Below, piece after piece: positions 39,265-49,658 of a stretch of 64,000 nucleotides of DNA (position 1 is its first letter; each line of letters opens with the position of its first letter). Source of the DNA: Dactylorhiza incarnata (taxonomy: Eukaryota > Streptophyta > Magnoliopsida > Asparagales > Orchidaceae); contig JAWHQI010000202.1 of NCBI GenBank assembly GCA_033032865.1, positions 1,922,001-1,986,000 on the forward strand, written 5' to 3'. A program made the position numbers and the translations under genes. The notes under the pieces are model-generated. The model had not been told where the DNA came from. It saw nothing but the letters and a program-made list of their open reading frames with translations, and ran no database searches.

Positions 39265-41238
39265 TGGAGTTATCTTTGTTATTTATTTTATGATTTTTGT
39301 TTAGTACAAAGTTCTCCGAATAAACTTGTTTTGCAAACCAATAGATTTATGAAAAACATAACCACTTTTCTTAACTTTTACAAGTGCAAACAAAGGAGTG
39401 TAGGTAAGATACTTGTACAATTTTAGTTCATTGTACTAATACATAAACATACACAAGCATTCTTAAATTAAACCATATGTAGACAATGCCAAAAAGTGAG
39501 TGAATATCTATCATTATCAAACATAAAACATTTCTCATACTTAGAGGCATGCTAAGCTTGATCCTACACAGCTTTTAACATATAATTGATGCACATATTA
39601 ATAGATATATCTAAGCATGATGAAAACAATGTTCAAAGTAGTTTGAGATGATAAATCGCAACATTATAGAAGTACTAAATAATATATTAAATCATGCTTG
39701 ATTTTTACAATAAAGTCCACACAGTATTTTTTGATATTTTTGAAAAATAATCTTTATTTAAAGCTTGAGATTATAAAATTGATCTTGGACTTCCCGAGGA
39801 CTACCTTGTGAGAGGTTCTCCCGGTACTAGGTGATATGATGGGATGATAGCCCAAATCACCCTTTCGCAAGATACAAGTAAAAAGTTAAGTTCAAAAATA
39901 ACATTTTTTGATAATTTTTTTTTGTTTTATATTTTTGTATTTGATTTTTAAGAAAAAATAGACTTTAAGCAAATGACAAAAAACAGAAAGCAAAACATAT
40001 TTTTTATAATTTGGATTTTCTATTTTTGTATTTGATTTTTCAAAAATATAATAAAAGCACAAATGCAGAAATGAATAGTACCCATAGATTAATATATTTT
40101 TAGGGATTTTTTTTAAAATTTTAAAATTACAGAAAAACGAACCTCGACGCTAGCGCTGGCGCTAGCGCTAGCGCGGGAAACAGTAAGTGATTTTTTAGGG
40201 TTTTGAAAATTTTGATGCTTGAACTTGATTAGGTGTCCCATTAGTAGTTTCATGCTGAATTTGCAGAATTTTTGGAAATGTTTGTGATGGTAAAAAATGA
40301 AGAAAATTGCATTTGTAAGAATGTTTTAATATGAAAGATCTAGGACACCTATCTCAAGTCGTAACAAACGAGATCTTGCATGAGCTATAAGATAGATTAT
40401 CACATAGTTATTTTATCGTTCAATTTTATTTTATTTTACTTCATAATTAATTCATTATGGTAATATGAGATAACTAGCATGAATAATATCTATTAGTTGA
40501 TAATGCTAGAATAATGAGTTTGATTGCAATTGTTATACCACAAGATTAATTGAGATAATGTTGCATGTATTCAAGAACGTGATTTAATATTTTTACATGG
40601 AATGAATTTATGATTTCATTTGATTTATTAATATAAAGTTGATTCTATGGTTTATAATCAAATGAGATACATGCAAGTCATACTTCATTAATTCATTCAT
40701 GTACTTATTATGCTCACCAATCAAATGTTAGAACTAAGTGGATCTTTTGTAATGTTTGAATTTAAAGATCTTTTGATATTACATAATTATGATGGTGAAG
40801 CATGTAGCACAAGTCATATTCAACATTTTTCAGAATATTTTAAGGAAAGATTGTGAGGTGAATAGTGAATATGAAAGAAGTGAGACGCTATTTTTGGTTA
40901 GTTTGAAGAGTTATTGAAAATTTTCTCAAATATAAGGGCTATCATATTCATCACACAAGATAGATAATAATCACCACATTGTGCATTTTAATTTTTTTGT
41001 TTGCCTAAGCCCTTAATTATTTAAATCCATTTAAAATCATTTCATTAATCTTGATAATAGTTTCAATATAATGATAGTTCAAGACATTTAAGGGTAATGG
41101 ATTAAAAAGGTAAAAATAAAATGGATAAGTAGATCACTAAACAAAATGATATGACTTTTCAAGATACATAGAGTGATCATAGCATGATAGTGTAAGAAGA
41201 AACAAAAGAGAATAAACAAAAAGAAGGTTTAAGTATAT

Positions 41239-41287
41239 CATGAAGTAGAGAAATGATATTTCATTTTTAATTGATCTCTACTTCATG
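41239..41287 (-). other. Stem-loop just after the gag stop of C
   Basis: CATGAAGTAGAGA (41239-41251) and TCTCTACTTCATG (41275-41287) form a perfect 13-bp stem with a 23-nt loop. It starts 14 nt after the gag stop codon in transcript sense. It is conserved in A at 3308-3356. Confidence 0.75.
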
Positions 41288-41301
41288 CAAATGATGAGAT
41301 A

Positions 41302-42789
41302 CTAATGAATGAGAGATTTAGGTATCCAAAGCGGACCGGGTGTGACGGTTCCTTTGGGTACCCAAATGCATCGTGTTTGCTTTTGGGGAGATGTGATTGA
41401 ATGGGCCCTTTTGATTTGAGTTTGTGTTTCATCTTTAACTTTTGGTCGCCATTCAAACATTGGTTTAATATTATTCTTATTTATCAAATTTCCATGATGA
41501 TTTTCTTTCCTTTGAAGATTATAATTGAAATTATCATTTGTAGGAAATTTGTGTAATATCAATTTTAAGTTGGGAGAAACATGATTTTGTAAATAATGAT
41601 GATTTGGTTTTTGATAAAAAACATTTTGTTTCTTATTCCCATTATTAGGTTTGGTTAAGATATTTGTATTCAACTTGCTTTTAGATATTGCTTGATATTC
41701 TAAATTTGTATGTTTTGAATTTGTATTTATAATTTTCATAAGCAAGTTGATTTTTGATTTTAATTCATCATTCTTTATCTTTAGATTATGCCTAGCTTTA
41801 TTATAAGCTGTTGTGCTATTTTTAAGAGTGGAGACAATAAAGTCAATATGATTTTGATACTCATTTCTAAACTCATCAAATGTTTCATCCATCTCTTTAA
41901 TTTCAATTTTAAAATCTTTGCACTTAGCACAATCATTTTTTAAGGAAGTATTTTCTAAACATAATTTTTCATTTTGTTCTTTTACTAAAATAAAATCCTT
42001 TTCAAGTTTCATGAGTTTTTCCTTAATATTATAATAATCAAAACAAGGTTTTGTGTTTTCAAGTAAAGGACAAGATGGTGAAACCACATCACAGTTTGAT
42101 TCTAAATTAACATTAGCTTTTAATCTCTTATTTTCTAAATGTAAATTTTTAATAGTGATTTTCAATTTCTTGATCTTACGTTTAGCAGTTTTTAGTATAT
42201 TGAAACTAGAAATGGAAGTTATCACACAAGAAGAAGATTTTGACTTTCTTACAGCGCTTTTGGTAGAGGCAAAATATGTGCATAAAGTTCCTTCGTTATC
42301 TTTTGGTCCTTCCTCGATCACAGATGAGTTTTCATCTTCTTTTGATGTATTGTTCTCTTTTTCTATTTCAATATTCTCCATGGCTTTGCTCCGAGAGAGA
42401 TCTTCTTGAATGATAATGGATGCTTGTACGTTCTTTTCCTCCTGTGTTTGTTCCACACCTGCGAGAGGAAGATCATACATTTCTTCAAGAAAGTGCCATA
42501 TTTTGTATGCACTAGAAAAGCAATATATGAATTTGAAAATTTCATTAGATAGACCGCAAAATAAATAATGTTTAGCTTTTGCATTTAATTGAAGTTCCTT
42601 TTTATTTGATTCATTTGCAGGTCTTGCTATTGCTAAATTCCAAACTTCGATATCTAAAGTTTTAATAAATTTTTCAATTAAGATTTTCCATCCTTTATAA
42701 TTTGTCCCTTCAAATAAAGGTGGTGTAGGTGATTTTTCTTCTTCACAAAAATTTCCCCCACTAGTAGAAGCGAGATCATGAGTCGCCAT
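41302..42789 (-). CDS. gag: Intact gag of element C (no pol follows)
   Basis: 495 codons, uninterrupted. The ATG lies 48 nt inside the LTR edge, right behind the priming site, and is the first ATG available. The N-terminal ~125 residues match the Copia gag entry (GTNYKGWKILIEKFIKTLDI, then AYKIWHFLEEMYDLPLAG). Acidic and serine-rich stretches follow, then a lysine-rich coiled coil (TAKRKIKKLKITIKNLHLEN) and an NDCAKCKDFKIEIKEMDETF segment. The basic, asparagine-rich C-terminus ends RCIWVPKGTVTPGPLWIPKS. The closing W-x-PK motif resembles the end of the D gag (SWGPKVH). It has no CCHC zinc knuckle, protease or further pol domain. It would form virus-like particles only with pol supplied in trans; that is inference from non-autonomous families. 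Confidence 0.9.
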   Translation of the reverse strand: MATHDLASTSGGNFCEEEKSPTPPLFEGTNYKGWKILIEKFIKTLDIEVWNLAIARPANESNKKELQLNAKAKHYLFCGLSNEIFKFIYCFSSAYKIWHFLEEMYDLPLAGVEQTQEEKNVQASIIIQEDLSRSKAMENIEIEKENNTSKEDENSSVIEEGPKDNEGTLCTYFASTKSAVRKSKSSSCVITSISSFNILKTAKRKIKKLKITIKNLHLENKRLKANVNLESNCDVVSPSCPLLENTKPCFDYYNIKEKLMKLEKDFILVKEQNEKLCLENTSLKNDCAKCKDFKIEIKEMDETFDEFRNEYQNHIDFIVSTLKNSTTAYNKARHNLKIKNDELKSKINLLMKIINTNSKHTNLEYQAISKSKLNTNILTKPNNGNKKQNVFYQKPNHHYLQNHVSPNLKLILHKFPTNDNFNYNLQRKENHHGNLINKNNIKPMFEWRPKVKDETQTQIKRAHSITSPQKQTRCIWVPKGTVTPGPLWIPKSLIH

Positions 42790-42824
42790 TATTCCCGGTT
42801 GTTAAGCCGATTGGAATAAAACCC

Positions 42825-42835
42825 CTCTGTTACCA
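42825..42835 (-). other. Primer binding site of element C
   Basis: Minus strand TGGTAACAGAG, one mismatch to the tRNA-iMet site (TGGTATCAGAG) used by the other elements. Confidence 0.85.
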
Positions 42836-42837
42836 CT

Positions 42838-44025
42838 TGTTGGATCGGTCGGCGCCCTTAGAGGGGGGGGGGGGGTGAATAAGGGTTTTCAAAAACTTTA
42901 TATTTTATTTAGAAAACTTTGGAATATTGCAATAAGAAGACAAGTAAAACAAAAAGAGAGACAAGCTTTATTGATATTAAATCAGTATTACAAAACTTGA
43001 TCTCAATGTCGCTAGAGATTGGAGGCGAATAATAAAAGCTCTTTTCATTTTCTATCCCGACTCGCTTCCCCACGAACCGGTGGCCCTAGCCTCCTCCTTC
43101 CCGGATTCGGCCTCAAGCTGCTCTAGCCAATCCTTCCCCGGATGTGGCCTCAAGCACCCCCTAAACCAAACCTAGATCTAGTCGCCAACACGAGGCGATT
43201 TTCAGCCCTAAGTCCTACCCCAGACCTAGTCGCCAACACGAGGCGATTTCACTACCGTTTACAAAGAAAGACAAATAAAATAATAAAAACTTCCCTTAAG
43301 ATGAACTTCTGAATATGGAGGCGAAGATCCACTGTAGAATCAGCGTTTGTCGAAGCGGACTTCGTTTGGCTTCGGCGTGATGGAATCCTCCTTCAGAAGT
43401 TGGCAGAGCTTCGCCGGGACCTCAAATTTCAGCCAAGATAGGCCTCCGGAATTCTAGTACTCTCTCTGAGGTGTATGCAATTGGTGTACGAAAACAAGAG
43501 GAGAGGGGGTCGTTTTATAGCCCAAGCGCTACCGCCGGCGCTAGCGCTACCGCCGGCGCTAGCCCGGATTAAGAAACAATTTGCACGGCAGAATCTTCCA
43601 TCCGCGGCAACCTATTGCTCCATGCCTCTTGTGCTCCATGCTACCGCCAGCGCTAGTAGCTACCGCCGGCGCTATCCCTGGTTAAGAAACTTCTTGCGCG
43701 GCAGGATCTCTAATCCGCGGTAATGAGGTTTTCATTCCTTCTGTGTTCACCGATACCGCCGGCGTTATCCGCTACCGCCAGGCGTTAGCGCCTTCCATAA
43801 CAGCTCCCAGAAATGCGCTCATCAACGCTAGCGCCCGACGCTAGTTGCTACCACCGGCGCTAGTGAGCCTCTTCGAATTTTGGCCTCAATTTTGGGGGCA
43901 GTCATCATGTGTACTCCTTGAGTCATGTGGACCTAGTAAACCTGCACACTTGAACACACAAGATCAAATACACATAGGATTTGTTATTCTCAAACCTAGG
44001 AGATGCGGAAGACCATGTTCCAACA
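42838..44025 (-). repeat. 5' LTR of element C
   Basis: Plus-strand ends are TGTTGGATCGGTCGGCGCCC and CATGTTCCAACA. Two 18-bp GCTACCGCCGGCGCTAGC units near 43528-43563. TATA at 43513-43519 (minus). Confidence 0.95.
43513..43519 (-). promoter_or_regulatory. TATA box in the C 5' LTR
   Basis: Minus strand GGGCTATAAAACGACC. It would drive the gag transcript. Confidence 0.6.
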
Positions 44026-44997
44026 GGTTGACCAAGTGCGCTCATTTCATTCCGTACAAGACTAGTTATTCTATGGAGAAGATTGCGTCTCTGTATGTGC
44101 AGGAGGTCATTAGACTGCATGGAGTGCCCGCGAGCATAGTGTCTGATCGAGATTCCAGACACACTTCCCGCTTTTGGCAGAGTCTGCAAGGGGCTTTGGG
44201 CACCGATCTCAGGTATTCAACAGCTTATCATCCGCAGACGAATGGGCAGACAGAGAGGGTTAATCAGATCGTGGAGGATATGATCCAGTGTTACATTCTA
44301 GAGCATGGAGGAGCTTGGGATGAACGCCTTGGGCTCATGGAGTTCGCGTACAACAACAGCTATCAGGAGAGCTTGCAGATGGCTCCGTTTGAGGCGCTGT
44401 ATGGGAGGCGATGTCGGACTCCCCTGTTTTGGGCTGAAGTGGGCGAGAAGCCAGTCTTAGGGTCCTGAGGCTTTGGAAGAGATGAGCGTTGCTGTGACGC
44501 AGATCCGTGAGAAGCTCCGGGTAGCTCAGGAGCGCTACGAGAAGTACGCCAATCGGCGTAGGGGTGATTTGGAATTTGTAGTAGGGGACATGGTGTTTCT
44601 TAAGGTGTCCCCGATGGCAGGCGTTAAGAGATTTGGGAAGAGCCACAAGCTGGACCCCAGGTATGTAGGCCCATTCGAGATCGTCGAACGCATCGGGGCT
44701 TCTGCTTACAGGTTGTTGTTACCTGCCTCTTTCCCCATTGTGCACGACGTTTTCCATGTGAGCCAGTTGCGGAAGTGCGTCCGCAGCGATCGCCATGTTC
44801 TGGATTCTGTGCCAGTGTTGCAGCCCAATCTGTGGTTTGTAGAGCGGCCTGTTCGTATTTTGGAGAGGCAGGATCGGGTGTTGTGAAGGAGGTCCATCCC
44901 TATGGTGAAAGTCCTCCGGGATAATCAGGATGTTCGGGGTGCGACCTGGGAGCTCGAGTCAGCGATGAAGGAGTCCTATCCTCATCTCTTCTGTTAG
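44026..44997 (+). pseudogene. pol: Gypsy G pol end: integrase core, GPY module, chromodomain-like tail
   Basis: Continues from 36416 after element C. Integrase blocks LTKCAHFIPYKTSYSMEKIA, VSDRDSRHTSRFW (second catalytic D), YHPQTNGQTERVNQIVEDMI (catalytic E) and LMEFAYNNSYQESLQMAPFE are present. After a frameshift at 44462-44475 comes the GPY-type module (HKLDPRYVGPFEIVERIGAS, VHDVFHVSQLRKCV). An in-frame TGA at 44884 precedes IPMVKVLRDNQDVRGATWEL, the chromodomain-like end with the ATWE and YPHLF motifs, which ends at TAG 44995. Such tails direct chromoviruses to marked chromatin. This copy is broken. Confidence 0.9.
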
Positions 44998-45081
44998 CTT
45001 CCCCGGTAAGTTTCCGTCTTCTACGTTTTTTTTACCTTGTTCGGTTTTGTAGTTGCAAAGTTTCGGGGCGAAACTTTTGTT

Positions 45082-45093
45082 AGGAGGGGTGGT
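45082..45093 (+). other. Polypurine tract of Gypsy G
   Basis: AGGAGGGGTGGT directly before the 3' LTR start TGTAACG. Confidence 0.75.
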
Positions 45094-48000
45094 TGTAACG
45101 CCCCAGCTTTTCTTATAGTCTTCCAAGCGGGGATTCGTATTGTTAAGGTCCTGTATATTAAAGCTATCGTCGCGTAGTGTTAATGCGAGAGGGCGTTATT
45201 GTTGCGTCGTCGTCGTCCGACGAGTTTGATTCTAGGTTGAGGCATATATGCAGACATACACATATATATATTCATGTAAAAAAAATTCAGATACCAGTAA
45301 ATGTATACAAATATATGTATAAGCAAGTGAACATATATATTTATATGCAATCACATATAACCTATATATATATAAGTTAAATATATGTATATAATTATAT
45401 ATATATATAACTTATTCATAAAAGTTATAAAGTTTTTTATATATATATACATATATCAGCAGCTGCTCGGGGGATTCGCCGGCATTTTGGTTTTCCCCTC
45501 CCCTGATGGATTTGGTCTTTCGAGAGAGAGATTAGGAGCGGGCTAGGGTTCGGCGTCGGCTCGTCGGCGGTGGCGATTTGGAGGCCGCCGGAGCTTGGCT
45601 CCTTCGTCGGAGTAGTGAATCGGTGAGCCCTCGTCGGCTTCGACGGTGGTCTTGCGGGTTCCGACCGTAGCTTCCTCTTTGTCGGGTGGCGTCGGCTTCC
45701 GAATCGAGGCAAGAAAACCTCTCCCCTCCTCTTTCCTTACCCCTATTTCCTTCTGTTTACTTGAATTGGTGGTGAATTGGGTTGGCAGTTTCATCCTGAT
45801 GTTGGGTTTTACCTAATTATGTTGAAAGTTCTTCTTGATTCCCGAATTTCTCCAGGCCTTTATGCTGTATCTGATACCCGGTTTACTCCTTGGTTCACCT
45901 TGTTAGTTCCTGATTCAAATTTTGTTCTTTATATTATGCTGAAATTGCTGATTTTGTTTTGGGGTTATTAAGTGCCTTTAGAAATTGGTTGGGAGAGGGC
46001 TGCTATATGTTTATACAATTCGACCTCTTTGGGGCCGCTGCTTTTAGCTCCAGTTGTGTTGTTTTGGGCGGCTGCACTTGGGGTTATCGAAAATTAATTG
46101 CTGTTCAATATTGTGGGTTGCTATATATATATACAGATTTGCACCCCTCCTACTTTGGTCTTTGTGATTTTGGGGTGCTGCCTTATTTTTCTTTTCTGGT
46201 TACATCTATGGGGGGTGCTGCCCTTTTTTTCCTTTGTTAATATATGGGGGGGGGGGGGGGGGGGTGCTGTTATACTTGTTCTTGGTTGGAGGCTGCATCT
46301 TACTCTTTGTCTAATCAAGGGCTGATGCTGCGTTCTTTTCTTTTGATGGGGCTGCCTCTTTGCCCTTGATTTGTGAGGGGGCTGCTCCTTACCATTTGAG
46401 GGATTCTTTCTGTTTTATTTTATTATCTAGGAGTTGTTCTTATCCCTGTGCATTTTACTTGTTGAGGGGGCTGTTGCTTTGTTTTATGTTAAGGGCTGCT
46501 GTGGCTTGCATTAATTAGGTCTGCCCCTTTGTTTTCTTTTCTTAAGAGGTTGCTGCTGTTCTTTTCTATTTATTAGAGGGGGCTGCCTTATCACACTCTA
46601 TAGGGGCTGCTGCTTTGTGAACATTAAATGAGGGGCTGCTGTTTTTATCTTGGTTCTTCCTGATTAATGTGGGCTGCTGTTTCTTGTTGGCCTGTTGCTG
46701 CTGTTGTTGTTCTTGGCCTGCTGTTGCTGTTGTTTTGTTGGCCTGCTTTTGTTGTTTTGCTGGCCTGCTGCTGCTGTTTTGTTGTTGGCCTGCTGCTGCT
46801 GTTTTGTTGTTGGCCTGCTGCTGCTGTCCTGATGGGACTGCAGCTGCTATTTGCATCTAATTGGGGGTTGCTCTTTGCTTCCTTTCTTATGGGGCTGCTG
46901 CTGTGAGATCCTTGGAGCATTTCCTTTCTTTTGGGCTGTTTGCACCACCCTTGGGTGTTATTACTTGCAAATTTCCACGCGTTTCGCTTATAAATAGCTA
47001 GTAATGCATGATAGTGCAGTAGTTCTATTTGCTAAATCCGTGACTTACTTAATTGGTTGAATTTGGACGGTTGCGGCCAATTTATTGTTGTTACACGAAA
47101 TCTTCTTTGCCAACTCGTGTCGATATGAGTTGCCAGACCTTAAATTCCCTGGGGATTTTGTTTCTAATTCCTGGCGAGTCGGGAAAATTAGAGGCCAGGC
47201 TCCCCAGGGAATTTTTGTGTCCAGCTCCCGATGATTCAATGAAGCCTTTATATCGCTAAACTTGAAAGAGGTGTAGATAAACTTTGTCTTTGAGCTTTAT
47301 GTCTATACTAGCTGTCGAAGGTTTCACACTTGCAGTAAGACATCAATGTTATTGTATAGTTTCGGTGCTTATGTGCCTGTAGCGTCAACCTCGTATGTTG
47401 CTAACAAGTTTTGTTGGATTTGATTTTGGACTGGTGTGTGGGTGGACGTAGGGGCCTCCACCATAGGTGTTTTGGACTGGTGTGTGGGTGGACGTAGGGG
47501 CCTCCACCACAGGTGTTTTGGACTGGTGTTTGGGTGAACGTAGGGGCCTCCACCACAGGTGTTTTTGACTAGAGTGTGGGTGGACGTAGGGGCCCCCAAC
47601 ACAGGGGTTGTTGACTGGAGTATGGGTGGACGTAGGGGCCTCCACCACAGGTGTTTTTGACTGGAGTGTGGGTGGACGCAGGGGCGCCCAACACAGGGGT
47701 TGTTGACTGGAGTGTGGGTGGACGTAGGGGCCCCCACCTCGGTTCTTTTGGCTTGTTGTGCAGCCGCTGGGTTTGGCTCGTTCTTCCTTCTAGTTACTTT
47801 ACAGTTTCTCCTTTCTTCTGCTGTTTTCTTGCACCCTTTGGGCTGAGGCATTCTTTCTTATGGATGCCTCAGGTTCAGGTTCGTAGCTGCCGCCGGAGTT
47901 TGAGCGGGGTCGATCAGTTCCCTGTCGAGGCCTTCCTCTCTTGTAGGTAAGGATTCAGTTCTTTTTGTTGTAGCTTGTCTTTTGGCTGTAGACTCTTCTC

Positions 48001-48595
48001 CCTGCGGGTTCGTGTCAGTTGTTGACGCCCGTGTGGGTTTTGCTTATTTTACCTGCTGATGCTGCTGCTAGCTTCCTTTACTGCTACTTGGTTATTTTGT
48101 GATTATACACTCTGGGAAAAGCTTATTTTGATGTATATTATAGCAGTTCCTTTTAGCATTATAAAATTTTTTTCTTATAACTGTTTGTCACATTACTATT
48201 AAGTACCACATACTTGCGAAACGTAAAGCAAAGTAAAATGATACTTATTTATTATGTACTAAATTTAGACCGGCAATTGCTCTGGAGACGTCTCTGGTCT
48301 TCAACGCCGTTAGGAATAAAGTGAACCTATTTTCCTTCCGCTGTGTACGTATGTCTTTTATAAAGTGCTGCTTGGTAAACCGCAGGGCCGAGGGACACGG
48401 TCTCCTAATCCAAATGAAACGTATCTTAAAAGATAATCCTTTTACTTAATTCATACCTTTTTGTAAAAGAAAATGTTCGTTTGAGTGCTCGCCTGAACGT
48501 CTGTAGTTGTCCCCTACAGGATGTGGCATCATGACGCGTGTTTTCCCCTTCGCTCTGATAATATAATTTATTTCGGGAAAATATGGGTTGTGACA
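45094..48595 (+). repeat. 3' LTR of Gypsy G
   Basis: Begins TGTAACGCCCCAGC and ends TTGTGACA, followed by the duplication CCTTA (48596-48600). It contains the same TA-rich stretch, poly-G, CTG block, TATA (46989-46996) and 46-bp repeats as the 5' LTR. Confidence 0.95.
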
Positions 48596-48600
48596 CCTTA

Positions 48601-49653
48601 TTGATGGAGGCTCTATTGAGAACATAACAGGCTGTATTGACTGCCTCAGCCGAGAAGTATTTTGGGAGTGAGGAGTCACTTAGCAATGTTCTCCCAGCTT
48701 CTATCAAGGTCCTATTCCTCCTCTCAGCCACGCCATTTTGCTGTGGAGTCCTTGGGGAGGAGAACTCTTGGGTGATACCAAATTCTTGACAAAATTTTGT
48801 CATGGCTTCAGATTGAAATTCTGTACCATGGTCAGTTCTAGTCCTGACCACATTACAAAGTAGATCATTCTGAATAGCTTTGACATAATTTATAAAGACA
48901 TGTAGGGTATCTGACTTCTTCTTAAGGAAGAATACCCATGTATACTTTGATCATCTACAATTACCAAAGTATACAACTTCCCACCTAGGCTCTGAATTGG
49001 CAAAGGACCAAACAAGTCCATGTGCAATAGGTATAAACACCTTTCAGTATCCTTGGAGCCAATACTTTTAAAGGTGGTCCTAGTTTGCTTACCCATTTGG
49101 CAAGCATGACATGGACCGCTTTTAACACATTTTAGTTTAGGACTATTTCTAACAAGGTTTTAGAAAATAATCTATACATTGTCTAATCGTTAATGTGGGC
49201 AAGTCTCTTGTGGCATTGGACACAAAGTGACTCACTTTCATCAGCTACAAGACACACAGAGGGGATAGAATAATTGCAAATGAAGTCTAAGCAATAAACA
49301 TTTCCACTCCTAGTGCCTGAGAGAATGGTCTCCAAGTCATTAGACTTTTTGATCAAGCACTTATCATTGTGGAATTCAATGACATAGCCTAAGTCACATA
49401 GTTGGCTTATGCTTACAAGGTTGTGTTGCAGCCCTTCAACATAAGCTAACCTTGTGATTGAGACTATGCCATTGGAAATCATACCATATCCCTTGGTGAC
49501 TCCCTTTTCAGATCCACCAAAGATAACTTTGGGTCCATTCTTCACTGGATGGTAATCCTTTAGAAGATCCTTAGTTCCTGTCATGTGCCTTGAGCACCCA
49601 CTATCCAAGTACCATATTTGGTTGAGACTGGTACTTGAACTAACCTGCAACAC
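48601..49653 (-). pseudogene. pol: Protease and integrase of element D
   Basis: Protease start IWYLDSGCSRHMTGTKDLLK (D-S-G) at 49653-49183, closing with the pre-integrase HKRLAHIN block and a stop. Integrase continues in 49096-48890: LHMDLFGPLPIQSLGGKLYT (first catalytic D) and LVIVDDQS, with a frameshift. Then 48851-48601: RTDHGTEFQSEAMTKFCQEF (second D) and TPQQNGVAERRNRTLIEAGR (E), ending VLNRASINK at the Gypsy insertion. The same frame resumes at 21723. Without G the D-D-E core is complete but interrupted by at least two lesions. Confidence 0.9.
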
Positions 49654-49658
49654 AAAAT

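Larger units (their letters stand above)
37651..41301 (-). other. Noncoding 3' region of element C
   Basis: 3.65 kb, AT-rich, with no credible gene. It contains, in plus-strand order, PPT-like tracts, the conserved GC-rich block (38154-38331), the hairpin pair (39027-39087 and 39204-39264), a CGACGCTAGCGCTGGCGCTA palindromic cluster (about 40145-40180), and the post-gag stem-loop (41239-41287). The islands recur in A and B. Confidence 0.8.
36417..44025 (-). mobile_element. Element C: complete family T gag-only retrotransposon
   Basis: LTRs are 36417-37622 (3') and 42838-44025 (5'), with duplication GGTTG at 36412-36416 and 44026-44030. The insertion cut the Gypsy G integrase between VDR and LTK codons; removing C rejoins the frame. 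The 5.2-kb interior has one intact ORF (gag) next to the priming site and 3.7 kb of conserved-but-noncoding 3' region. There is no pol. The PPT, iterated GGGGGAG tracts and CCCCCCTCTAAGGG U5 end tie it to the Sirevirus group as a non-autonomous (TR-GAG-like) derivative. Confidence 0.93.
21724..48595 (+). mobile_element. Element G: Gypsy retrotransposon (Tekay/Del-like), interrupted by H and C
   Basis: LTRs are 21724-25295 and 45094-48595, TSD CCTTA. Without inserts H and C it is about 11.1 kb. Gene order protease - RT - RNase H - integrase identifies Ty3/Gypsy. The 3.5-kb LTRs and the chromodomain-like tail after integrase (ATWELESAMKESYPHLF) fit the Tekay/Del chromovirus lineage. Gag is absent and RT lacks its active site, so G could only move with proteins supplied in trans, or lost them after insertion. 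Confidence 0.92.

Noticed and set aside
48426..48600. C-terminal extension of the D integrase ORF beyond 48601
   Set aside because: This part reads into the Gypsy G LTR; the true continuation is at 21723.
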